DNA of 32,245 nucleotides from JAUIBE01 sp035267185 (GTDB lineage Bacteria > Pseudomonadota > Gammaproteobacteria > Xanthomonadales > SZUA-36), in assembly GCA_035267185.1 (NCBI GenBank), contig DATFLY010000109.1:1-32245 (forward strand). Reading direction: 5' to 3'. Shown here in pieces: positions 24,707-32,245 of this stretch. The notes below the pieces were generated by a model. It saw only the letters and a list, made by a program, of their open reading frames with translations, did not search any database and was not told the DNA's origin. The number at the start of each line of letters is the position of its first letter. The stretch's first letter is position 1. Position numbers and translations under genes: made by a program.

Positions 24707-26191
24707 TTGAATAATAATATTAATAGAGTCGTTATAGCTGGTGGTGGCACCGCCGGATGGATGGCTGCTGGCCTGCTTTCAAAGATCCTGGGTCGGGTGC
24801 TTGATATCACTTTGATCGAGTCCGACCAGATCGGCACGGTAGGTGTTGGGGAAGCCACAATCCCCCCGTTGGTGACGTACCTGCGCCTGCTCCAGATCAA
24901 GGAGCAGGACTTTATGGCAGCCACCCAGGGTACGTTCAAGCTGGGTATCTCGTTTGAAAACTGGAAGGACGTCAACGAGCGCTATATACACTCTTTCGGA
25001 ACCACCGGGACTGACCATTGGTCAGCCGGCTTCCAGCATTTCTGGCTCAAGGACCGTGAACGGGGTTCTTCAGTTTCCTATGGCGACTATTGCCTCGAAC
25101 TGGTTGCTGCCCAGCAAAGCAAGTTTGCACATCTACCCAAACAGGGTTTGAACTATGCCTTTCATATTGATGCCACCCTGTTTGCGGCGTTTTTGAGAAA
25201 TTACAGTGAGAAACTGGGCGTGAGGCGTGTCGAAGGCAAGATTGTGGACGTCAATACCAACAGTGAGACCGGCCACGTGGAAAGCCTGCGCCTGGACTCG
25301 GCTGAACTGATCGAGGGCGACCTTTTCATTGATTGCACGGGCTTTCGCGGACTTTTAATAGAACAAACGCTCAAGACCGGTTATGAGGATTGGACGCACT
25401 GGCTGCCCTGTGACAGTGCAATGGCGTTACAAACCGAATCCATGATCGAAGCGATTCCTTATACCCGCGCAATCGCACATTCAGCGGGATGGCAATGGCG
25501 AATCCCATTGCAGCATCGGGTCGGCAATGGCCTGGTCTACTGCAATGACTATATGTCTGACGAAGAAGCACGTGAGTATCTCCTTAAAAATGTTGTAGGA
25601 GGTCACCTCACTGAGCCCCGCGTGCTCAAGTTCAAGGCCGGCCGGCGACGTAAGAACTGGAACAAAAACGTTGTTGCTTTGGGGTTGGCCAGCGGGTTTG
25701 TCGAGCCATTGGAGTCGACCAGCATCCATCTGATTCAGCAGGGCATGATTCGGCTATTGCAGTTGTTTCCTCACGATGGCATCAAGCAAACCGATATTGA
25801 CGAGTACAACGAACAGTCGCGGATCGAAATCGAGTACATTCGTGATTTCATCGTCATGCACTACAAGGTGACCAATCGCCAGGACACGCCGTTCTGGCAA
25901 CATTGTCGAAATCTAGAAATTTCCGACACCCTGGCACATCGGATCCAGCTGTTCAGGGAGACTGGTCGCGTATGCAGGGCCCGGGAAGATCTGTTCCAGG
26001 AAAACTCCTGGGTTCAGGTCATGATGGGGCAGGGCATCACGCCAGCACAGTATCACCCGGTAACAAATGTGATGACTGAAAACGAGTTGACTCAGTTTAT
26101 GCGCAAGATTCGTGAACGCGTCGCGGCGACAGTTGCAAAACTGCCCAATCATGAAACCTACGTTAAGCAGTACTGTCCGTCGCCTGATTAA
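24707..26191 (+). CDS. Flavin-dependent tryptophan-halogenase-family protein (second copy)
   Basis: The 494-residue paralogue of the gene at 21361-22923 has a complete motif set: GGGTAGW (12-18), GVGEATIPPL, catalytic-type K78 in GTFKLGISFENW, DLFIDCTGFRGLL, W262-Q-W264-R-I266-P267 and GFVEPLESTSIHLIQ. Because WxWxIP is intact, this copy is the better candidate for a true halogenase. Its aromatic substrate is unknown. The start is TTG at 24707 with GAGG (24696-24699) 7 bases upstream; no in-frame ATG precedes the FAD motif. It is the last gene of the halogenase-SapC-cupin-halogenase run and is followed by 111 bases with the lacI-type promoter and operator. Confidence 0.93.
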   Translation: MNNNINRVVIAGGGTAGWMAAGLLSKILGRVLDITLIESDQIGTVGVGEATIPPLVTYLRLLQIKEQDFMAATQGTFKLGISFENWKDVNERYIHSFGTTGTDHWSAGFQHFWLKDRERGSSVSYGDYCLELVAAQQSKFAHLPKQGLNYAFHIDATLFAAFLRNYSEKLGVRRVEGKIVDVNTNSETGHVESLRLDSAELIEGDLFIDCTGFRGLLIEQTLKTGYEDWTHWLPCDSAMALQTESMIEAIPYTRAIAHSAGWQWRIPLQHRVGNGLVYCNDYMSDEEAREYLLKNVVGGHLTEPRVLKFKAGRRRKNWNKNVVALGLASGFVEPLESTSIHLIQQGMIRLLQLFPHDGIKQTDIDEYNEQSRIEIEYIRDFIVMHYKVTNRQDTPFWQHCRNLEISDTLAHRIQLFRETGRVCRAREDLFQENSWVQVMMGQGITPAQYHPVTNVMTENELTQFMRKIRERVAATVAKLPNHETYVKQYCPSPD

Positions 26192-26264
26192 GGAAACACG
26201 TTCCAGTTAGGACGGGTGTTGCTGCCCGATATCTGCTTTATTCTTGCGTCTTGATTCGTATACA

Positions 26265-26280
26265 ATGTAAACGCTTACAT
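26265..26280. promoter_or_regulatory. LacI-type operator before the lacI-family gene
   Basis: ATGTAAACGCTTACAT is identical to O1 upstream of the receptor. A -10-like TATACAAT (26259-26266) abuts and overlaps its left end, so binding would block transcription of the regulator and the genes after it. The operator ends 22 bases before the ATG at 26303. Confidence 0.8.
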
Positions 26281-26302
26281 TTTTAGGAACGGCCACCGAA
26301 AA

Positions 26303-27313
26303 ATGACAACGATTTACCAGGTTTCCGAGGCGGCCGGCGTATCATTGGCGACTGTTTCAAGGGTTTTGAACAACAGCGACAAGGTTAAGCCGAAAACGCG
26401 CGAAAAAGTGCTTGAGACGATGAAGGAACTGGGCTATCGGCCCAATTTTATCGCTCAGTCGCTGGCGTCCAATCGTTCCAACAGCGTGGGTATCCTGATT
26501 CCCGAATTGTATGGCCCATTCTTTGGAGTAATGCTCGCCAATATCGAGGAAGAGCTGCGCAATTCCGGTAAACACGTGATCATTACAGCAGGTCACAGTG
26601 ACACTGAGCGGGAAGAGGAAAACATTGAGTTTCTACTCACCAGACAATGTGATGCGCTGATCCTGCATGTTTACTCGGTTTCAGACGAATACCTTTTAAA
26701 ACTCAATGAAGGGTCGGTCCCCATCATTCTTTTGAACCGATACGTCGAAGGCATGGCCAGCCAGTGCATCAGTCTTGACAATGAGTATGGAGGTTACCTG
26801 GCTGCAAAAGCCCTGCTAGACGCGGGTCATCGATCGATTGCATATATTTCGGGTCCCGTTTGGAAAGTGGATTCCTATCAGCGCCTCACGGGCCACAAGC
26901 GTGCTCTCGCTGAATATGACCTGAAATTTGACGAAGCCCTTTTATACGAAGGCGACTTTGAAGAGGGCAGTGGCCGCTACGGTATGAACCACCTGCTTGA
27001 CAAAGATATCCCGTTTACTGCGGTTGCCTGTGCCAATGATGAAATGGCGGCGGGCGCTCTTGATGCTGCCCGATCCAGGGGGCTGACATTGCCCGAAGAC
27101 CTGTCGCTGATCGGTTTCGACAATGTCTTCCTGACCCGTTATACCCACCCCAAGCTGAGTTCTATTGACTGCGACCTGGACGAAATGGGACGCATGGCTG
27201 CGCGCCTGGTTCTAAGGGATGAGTATGGACGCGAGGAAATTGAAATCACCAATAATTTCGAGCCGAGTGTCGTGATGCGTGATTCTATAGCGCGTGTCAA
27301 TGGGGCAGGTTAG
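26303..27313 (+). CDS. LacI/GalR-family transcriptional regulator
   Basis: The 336-residue protein has an N-terminal helix-turn-helix and hinge (residues 1-60: TIYQVSEAAGVSLATVSRVLN, PNFIAQSLASNRSN) and a periplasmic-binding-protein-like sugar domain (about 61-330, starting SVGILIPELYGPFFG, with LIGFDNVFLTRYTHPKLSSI near the end). It should be a cytoplasmic dimer or tetramer that leaves its operator when it binds a sugar. Matching operators lie before its own gene and before the TonB receptor gene, so it probably controls the whole locus, including the GH3, MFS and lipoprotein glycosidase genes after it. The ligand is probably a mono- or disaccharide product of the pathway (inference). An AGGA at 26285-26288 is the nearest ribosome-like site. 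Confidence 0.95.
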   Translation: MTTIYQVSEAAGVSLATVSRVLNNSDKVKPKTREKVLETMKELGYRPNFIAQSLASNRSNSVGILIPELYGPFFGVMLANIEEELRNSGKHVIITAGHSDTEREEENIEFLLTRQCDALILHVYSVSDEYLLKLNEGSVPIILLNRYVEGMASQCISLDNEYGGYLAAKALLDAGHRSIAYISGPVWKVDSYQRLTGHKRALAEYDLKFDEALLYEGDFEEGSGRYGMNHLLDKDIPFTAVACANDEMAAGALDAARSRGLTLPEDLSLIGFDNVFLTRYTHPKLSSIDCDLDEMGRMAARLVLRDEYGREEIEITNNFEPSVVMRDSIARVNGAG

Positions 27314-27405
27314 TTTGTGATATCGATGGATCGCAAGGCTGTACGAATTTATTTACCGTGAAAACAGACATCAATTCACGACGCCACAACTTCACGAAAG
27401 GCCAC

Positions 27406-29574
27406 ATGGAGCGGATAACCGACCTCCTTTCCCGCATGACCCTTGAAGAGAAGATCGGGCAAATGGCCATGGTCAACGCTGACTCACATGATATCAATGA
27501 GGACCTCTATTCGGCTCTGCGGGACGGGCGCATTGGTTCGACGATCAACCAGGTTGACGCTGAGATCAACAACAAGCTTCAGCGAATCGCAGTAGAGGAT
27601 AGCCGCCTCGGCATTCCCTTGCTGGTTGGGCGGGATGTGATACATGGCTTCAGGACCATCATGCCCATCCCACTTGGCCAGGCTGCGACCTGGAATCCGG
27701 ATCTTTTGTGCCAGGGCGCACGTGTGGCAGCGGTTGAATCAGCTTCGGCCGGCATCAACTGGACGTTTGCACCCGTGGTTGACGTGAGTCGCGACCCGCG
27801 CTGGGGACGAATCGCTGAAACGCTGGGTGAAGACCCTTACCTTACAAGTGTCCTGGGAGCCGCGGTGGTCAGGGGGTACCAGGGCGATGACCTGAGTCTC
27901 GACGATAGCATTGCGGCCTGCGCCAAGCACTTTGCAGGGTATGGTGCCACCGAGGCCGGCCGCGACTACAACACAGCAAACATTCCGGAAATCGAACTGC
28001 GAAACGTCTATCTGCCTTCCTTCAAGGCGATGGTCGATGCAGGCGTTGCGACCCTGATGGCTTCATTCAGCGATTTGAATGGAATTCCACCAACCGGAAA
28101 CCAATTCCTGATGCGGCAGATTCTGCGCGATGAGTGGGGTTTCGAGGGACCAGTCGTGAGTGACTGGGAATCGATTGAGGAATTGGTCATGCATGGCTTA
28201 TGTTCCGATAATCGCTCTGCAGCCCAAGCAGCTGCCATGGCAGGCATCAATATTGAAATGGCGAGTTCTGCTTATGCGGATCACCTGCCTGAGCTGGTTA
28301 AATCCGGCGAAATCGATATAGAAGTAATAGACGAAATGGTCGCCAGCATACTCGAGCTGAAACTGAAACTGGGACTGTTCGAGCAACCGTACACCGATCC
28401 TCATAAATTTCCGGACATCGGTAATGAAAAAAATATTGAAACGGCCAGGCGCGCCGCGCTTCAAAGTCTCGTATTACTGGAAAACAGGGACAATGCACTA
28501 CCACTGAGCCAGGATGCCATCAGATCACTGGCAATCGTTGGCCCCCTGGCTGACCAGTCTTATGAGCAGATGGGAACTTGGGTTTTTGATGGTGATGATT
28601 CCATCAGCGAGACACCATTAAACGCCATCAGAGCGATGGTAGGCGATTCATGCTCAATCAGTTATGTGCCGGCCATGGAAACGTCACGTAGTCAATCCAC
28701 GGATCAGTTTGAGGCTGCGTATGCGGCAGCAAAGCAAGCCGATGCCACTGTTGTATTTCTTGGCGAAGAGTCGATCCTTTCGGGGGAGGCCCACTCGTTG
28801 GCCAATATTGAATTGCCAGGAAACCAGGCAGAGCTGGTCCGGTTGCTTCATTCTGCCGGAAAGCCAGTTATTGCCGTGGTTCTCGCGGGCAGGCCGTTGG
28901 CTCTGGGCAACATCATCGACCTGGTTGATGCCCTGGTTTTTGCATGGCACCCAGGGTCAATGGGAGGACCTGCGATTGCCGATATTCTATTCGGTGTGGA
29001 ATCTCCTTCGGGAAAACTGCCGATCACGTTTCCAAAGATGGTTGGCCAGGTGCCCATTTACTACGCCCACAAAAATACCGGCCGGCCCGCTTCGCCCGAC
29101 TTGTTCGTTCACATCGACGATATTGAGCCAAGGACGCCGCAACTCCAAACAGGAATGTCATCGCATCACCTGGATGCTGGCTATGAACCGATGTATCACT
29201 TTGGTTATGGTCTTTCTTACACCCGATTTGAGTATTCGCAGGTGGAAGTACTGGAGTCCGAGCCTCGACTTGGCCAATCAATTACGGTCCGGGCGAACGT
29301 GAAGAATACGGGCAAGGTTGAGGCCGAGGAGGTCGTTCAGCTTTATCTTCGCGACCTGGTGGGAAGCGTCACTCGTCCTGTTCGGGAGCTGAAGGGATTT
29401 CAGCGTATTCGACTCAAGCCGGGAGAAACCAGGCAGTTGACGTTTTTATTAAAACCTGGTGCATTTGAGTTTTTTGGCCAGGATATGAAAAAAAGAAGCG
29501 AAGCCGGAAAGTTCAATGTCTGGGTCGGAGGGGACTCGAATGCCATGACAGGAACTGAGTTTGAACTCACCTGA
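27406..29574 (+). CDS. Glycoside hydrolase family 3 beta-glucosidase-like enzyme
   Basis: GH3 enzymes remove beta-linked sugars from non-reducing ends. Numbered from the ATG at 27406 (AAAGG ribosome site), the 722-residue protein has an N-terminal TIM barrel (LLVGRDVIHGFRTIMPIPLG, RDPRWGRIAETLGEDPYL, KHFAGYGATEAGRDYN). The nucleophile is D253 in VVSDWES. The alpha/beta sandwich holds the likely acid/base E454 or E455 in FLGEESILSGEAHS. A C-terminal fibronectin-III-like domain follows (YGLSYTRFEYS onward). The architecture is BglX-like, but there is no signal peptide, so it should act in the cytoplasm on imported oligosaccharide. An in-frame GTG at 27358 adds 16 residues without a ribosome site. 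It follows lacI by 92 bases and overlaps the MFS gene. Confidence 0.93.
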   Translation: MERITDLLSRMTLEEKIGQMAMVNADSHDINEDLYSALRDGRIGSTINQVDAEINNKLQRIAVEDSRLGIPLLVGRDVIHGFRTIMPIPLGQAATWNPDLLCQGARVAAVESASAGINWTFAPVVDVSRDPRWGRIAETLGEDPYLTSVLGAAVVRGYQGDDLSLDDSIAACAKHFAGYGATEAGRDYNTANIPEIELRNVYLPSFKAMVDAGVATLMASFSDLNGIPPTGNQFLMRQILRDEWGFEGPVVSDWESIEELVMHGLCSDNRSAAQAAAMAGINIEMASSAYADHLPELVKSGEIDIEVIDEMVASILELKLKLGLFEQPYTDPHKFPDIGNEKNIETARRAALQSLVLLENRDNALPLSQDAIRSLAIVGPLADQSYEQMGTWVFDGDDSISETPLNAIRAMVGDSCSISYVPAMETSRSQSTDQFEAAYAAAKQADATVVFLGEESILSGEAHSLANIELPGNQAELVRLLHSAGKPVIAVVLAGRPLALGNIIDLVDALVFAWHPGSMGGPAIADILFGVESPSGKLPITFPKMVGQVPIYYAHKNTGRPASPDLFVHIDDIEPRTPQLQTGMSSHHLDAGYEPMYHFGYGLSYTRFEYSQVEVLESEPRLGQSITVRANVKNTGKVEAEEVVQLYLRDLVGSVTRPVRELKGFQRIRLKPGETRQLTFLLKPGAFEFFGQDMKKRSEAGKFNVWVGGDSNAMTGTEFELT

Positions 29575-31180
29575 AAATTTTCCGGATACCCATAAGACAA
29601 TGACCCCCAGCACCCGTTATACCATCAGAATTGCGCTCATCGTTGCTCTTGGCGGTTTTCTCATGGGTTTCGATGCCTCGGTGATTTCGGGTGTCGTCAC
29701 ATTTATTGAACCAGAGTTTGGCTTAAGCAAGATCGAGCTGGGGTGGGCGGTGGCCTCGCTGACCCTGACATCCACGCTTGCAATGATGATGGCTGGCCCA
29801 TTGAGCGACCGTTTCGGACGCAAGCTGATTCTCAAGATTGCCGCAATACTGTTTACGGCTTCAGCCCTGGCTTCCGCTGTGGCGCCGGATTACATTAGCC
29901 TGGTCGTGGCGCGTATGCTCGGTGGCTTTGGCGTTGGGGCGGCGCTCATCATCGCGCCAATGTACATCGCGGAAATTTCGCCGCCGGATATTCGTGGTCG
30001 CATGGTGTCGTTCAACCAACTCAACATTGTGCTGGGCATTTCGGCCGCCTATTTTAGCAACTACCTCATTCTGGGGTTGGCAGAGTCCGGCCTGAGCTGG
30101 GCACAGACCCTCGGTTTCGATCAGTGGGCCTGGCGCTGGATGCTGGGCATTGAAGGGCTGCCGGCGCTCATCTACTTCTTCGCGTTGTTCAGTGTGCCTG
30201 AGAGTCCCCGCTGGCTAGTGATGCAAACCAGGGAAAAAAGCGCCCTGAGCATCATGGAGCGAATCAGCGGCAAACGCAGGGCAGCAAAGGAACTGGTGGC
30301 TGTGCAGAATTCGTTGGCCAGAGAGGGTGCGCAGCGTAACTTATCTCTGCGCGTATTGTTCCATCCATCAATGAAGCTGGTGCTCACCATTGGTATCACG
30401 GTTGCGGTGCTGCAGCAGATCACCGGTATCAATTCGGTGTTCTTCTATGCGCCAATGATCTTTGAGCAATCCGGTGTTGGTACCGACGCATCATTTATGC
30501 AAGCGGTGCTGGTGGGGCTGGTCAACCTGGTATTTACGGTGCTGGCAATTGTACTGATTGACCGCCTGGGTAGAAGGCCATTGTTGCTCTTCGGCGTGTC
30601 AGGAATAGCTGTTTGCATGCTGTTGCTTGCTTATTGTTTTAATAGTGCGACTTACACATTAACAACCGCTGCACTTTCGACCCTGCCGGATGGCATTGAT
30701 GCTGGCATGTTGGCATCTGTGATCGGACAGCCTTTTGATAGTGATGTGGCATTCAGGTCGGCACTGGTTTCCGTGATTGGTCAGGCACAGTTCCTCGAAC
30801 ATCAGTCTGCCCTGGTCAGTGCCGCTATCGATATGAATCCCACCCTTATCCTGGTCGGAATTCTTGGATTCGTGGCCTGTTTTGCGATATCACTCGGGCC
30901 CGTGATGTGGGTCCTGTTCTCTGAGCTTTTCCCAAACCGGATTCGTGGCCTGGCGATATCATTTGTTGGTCTGATCAATTCTGCCGTGAGTTTTACGGTG
31001 CAGCTGATCTTTCCCTGGGAGCTCGAAACAATCGGCAATGCCGGGACCTTCCTGATATATGGCCTGTTCGCCATCGTCGGATTGTTGGTTCTTGCGCGAA
31101 TGCTGCCTGAGACCAAGGGTAAGAGCCTGGAAGACCTTGAGGTTGAACTGGTGGGACCCGCGAAGGATAACTGGTCATGA
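29561..31180 (+). CDS. MFS sugar porter family transporter
   Basis: The 539-residue inner-membrane protein is a 12-helix sugar porter (SP family). Signatures are GFLMGFDASVISG in helix 1, GPLSDRFGRK and DRLGRRP loops, PESPRWL after helix 6, QQITGINSVFFYAP in helix 7 and the PETKGKSLEDLE end. An extended segment with predicted loop character between about 365 and 420 lengthens the protein by some 50 residues over typical members. It should bring a mono- or disaccharide into the cytoplasm by proton symport. The TTG at 29561 has AGGA seven bases upstream and overlaps the GH3 gene by 14 bases; the ATG at 29600 is the alternative start. Its stop overlaps the next gene's start. Confidence 0.93.
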   Translation: MNSPENFPDTHKTMTPSTRYTIRIALIVALGGFLMGFDASVISGVVTFIEPEFGLSKIELGWAVASLTLTSTLAMMMAGPLSDRFGRKLILKIAAILFTASALASAVAPDYISLVVARMLGGFGVGAALIIAPMYIAEISPPDIRGRMVSFNQLNIVLGISAAYFSNYLILGLAESGLSWAQTLGFDQWAWRWMLGIEGLPALIYFFALFSVPESPRWLVMQTREKSALSIMERISGKRRAAKELVAVQNSLAREGAQRNLSLRVLFHPSMKLVLTIGITVAVLQQITGINSVFFYAPMIFEQSGVGTDASFMQAVLVGLVNLVFTVLAIVLIDRLGRRPLLLFGVSGIAVCMLLLAYCFNSATYTLTTAALSTLPDGIDAGMLASVIGQPFDSDVAFRSALVSVIGQAQFLEHQSALVSAAIDMNPTLILVGILGFVACFAISLGPVMWVLFSELFPNRIRGLAISFVGLINSAVSFTVQLIFPWELETIGNAGTFLIYGLFAIVGLLVLARMLPETKGKSLEDLEVELVGPAKDNWS

Positions 31181-32245
31181 AACGAATTTTCAAACTGGGT
31201 CTTTTGTTAGCAGTATTGATGATACTTGCAGCATGTGATGACAAAGTATCACCTTATTCCGGCCATGAGAATGTTGCGAATTCGTCTGAGACTACGACTG
31301 CTGCCATGACACCGATCAAGGTGGAGATTATTCGAGTCAATGGGGGGTACCAGTTGCTTCGAGACGGACAACCTTACGAAATCAAGGGTGCAGGAATCGA
31401 TCGGCCAAAGGGCGTCGATCCGGATGGGGCTGACCTTGCAAAGTTTGCTGCCCACGGTGGCAATAGTTTTCGCAACTGGCGTGACCAGGTTGAAACGGAT
31501 GGCCTGGCCATACTCGAAGATGCACAAAAACATGGCCTGACTGTGGCCATGAGCATACCCGTCGGTCGTGAACGAAAAGGCTTTGATTACGACGACGAGG
31601 AAGCCGTGGCCCGGCAATTGGAATATGCCCGCGGAGAGGTCCTGGCCTATCGGGATCATCCGGCCCTGCTGGTCTGGATTATAGGCAACGAAATCAATAT
31701 GCATGCCACCAATTTCAAGGTCTTTGATGCGGTCAACGACATCGCGAAAATGATCAAGGAACTGGATCCCAACCATCCCGTGACTACGACCTGGGCTGGT
31801 TATGGCGCCGATGTGCCGGAGTTGTTGGACACCCGGATGCCGGATCTCGATTTCATCAGTGTTCAGCTCTATGCAGATGTGGTCAATCTTCCACGAAAAC
31901 TGGCTCAGACAGGTCTGAGCTGGCCGGTAATGGTCACGGAATGGGGCACCATGGGCCATTGGGAGGTAGACAAAACCGCCTGGGGTGCGCCGATTGAAAT
32001 GAACAGCAGTGAAAAGGCACGCCACTATGAAACTGCCTATCGCGATGCGATCGCAGCGGTTCCCGAACAGATCATTGGCAACTATGCATTTGTCTGGGGG
32101 CAGAAACAGGAACGAACGCCAACCTGGTATGGCCTGTTCCTGGAAGATGGGTCGGAAACGGAATCCATAGATGCGCTGCACTACATCTGGCGGGGAGAAT
32201 GGCCAGAGAACCGTGCGCCGCGAATCGAGAGCATGACTCTCAATG
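31177..32245 (+). CDS. Lipoprotein glycoside hydrolase, clan GH-A type (GH2/GH5-like), 3' end outside window
   Basis: The frame is open from ATG 31177 (ATGA overlap with the MFS stop) to the right edge, giving 356 residues so far. A lipoprotein signal (LAVLMILAAC, lipobox Cys near residue 20) indicates membrane anchoring, followed by a Ser/Thr-rich linker. A strand reading GGYQLLRDGQPYEIKGAGID opens a TIM barrel like that of GH2 catalytic domains. WIIGNEINMHA supplies the acid/base Glu after Asn, and VMVTEWGTMGH the nucleophile Glu, both as in clan GH-A. The family and linkage cannot be fixed because the C-terminus is missing, but a beta-glycosidase on gluco- or related oligosaccharides fits the GH3 neighbour. 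It may act in the periplasm before uptake. Confidence 0.88.
   Translation, partial: MKRIFKLGLLLAVLMILAACDDKVSPYSGHENVANSSETTTAAMTPIKVEIIRVNGGYQLLRDGQPYEIKGAGIDRPKGVDPDGADLAKFAAHGGNSFRNWRDQVETDGLAILEDAQKHGLTVAMSIPVGRERKGFDYDDEEAVARQLEYARGEVLAYRDHPALLVWIIGNEINMHATNFKVFDAVNDIAKMIKELDPNHPVTTTWAGYGADVPELLDTRMPDLDFISVQLYADVVNLPRKLAQTGLSWPVMVTEWGTMGHWEVDKTAWGAPIEMNSSEKARHYETAYRDAIAAVPEQIIGNYAFVWGQKQERTPTWYGLFLEDGSETESIDALHYIWRGEWPENRAPRIESMTLN

Noticed and set aside
28664..29302. 212-residue plus-strand frame inside the GH3 gene
   Set aside because: It is in an alternate frame across the GH3 acid/base region with an arginine- and tryptophan-rich, motif-free translation. It is not a frameshift of GH3, which is continuous.
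31249..32181. 310-residue minus-strand open frame
   Set aside because: It is antisense to the lipoprotein glycosidase, whose lipobox and NE/TEWG motifs are clear. The antisense translation has no recognisable feature.

Overview
The window looks like chromosomal DNA of a free-living, probably marine or sediment, gammaproteobacterium of the Woeseiales/Xanthomonadales/Alteromonadales type. This is inferred from gene content only: a TonB-dependent receptor with flavin halogenase, SapC and cupin partners, a CadC-like regulator with TPRs, a FlgO-like TPR membrane protein and an IPTL-CTERM surface protein. I see no tRNA, rRNA, CRISPR array, complete insertion sequence or phage gene. There are 24 supported coding regions, two of them cut by the window edges. 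GTG or TTG starts are common. No gene-free stretch exceeds about 250 bases.

Left part (1-10335): a truncated unknown gene and an exported IPTL-CTERM beta-propeller-like protein read rightward to a strong shared terminator. A leftward block follows: a putative exported zinc metalloprotease, two lipocalin-like DUF1579-type proteins flanking an exported metal-dependent amidohydrolase, a membrane FlgO/TPR protein, and a 734-residue membrane regulator joining an OmpR/CadC-type winged helix to a FlgO-like domain and TPRs. Three 11-bp direct repeats lie just upstream of that regulator, between it and a divergent cupredoxin gene.

Middle part (10453-18046): the cupredoxin, a gamma-glutamyltransferase-fold hydrolase with a long stem-loop in its leader, and an amidohydrolase-2 protein read rightward. 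A CPBP-type membrane protease converges on them. A TetR regulator is divergent from the protease, with a near-perfect palindrome between the two. A membrane-anchored diheme cytochrome c and a TauE/SafE-type permease follow.

Right part (18150-32245): a carbohydrate-utilization locus. A TonB-dependent receptor with its own terminator is followed by flavin-dependent halogenase, SapC-family protein, cupin_8/JmjC-like protein and a second halogenase. Next come a LacI-family regulator, a cytoplasmic GH3 beta-glucosidase-like enzyme, a sugar-porter MFS transporter and a lipoprotein glycosidase that runs off the window. An identical 18-base LacI-type operator lies before both the receptor and the lacI gene, with a variant copy 32 bp from the first, so the two halves probably form one sugar-induced regulon. 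The likely scheme is outer-membrane import by the receptor, cleavage by the lipoprotein glycosidase, uptake by the MFS porter and final hydrolysis by GH3. The biochemical role of the halogenase/SapC/cupin set is the main open question.
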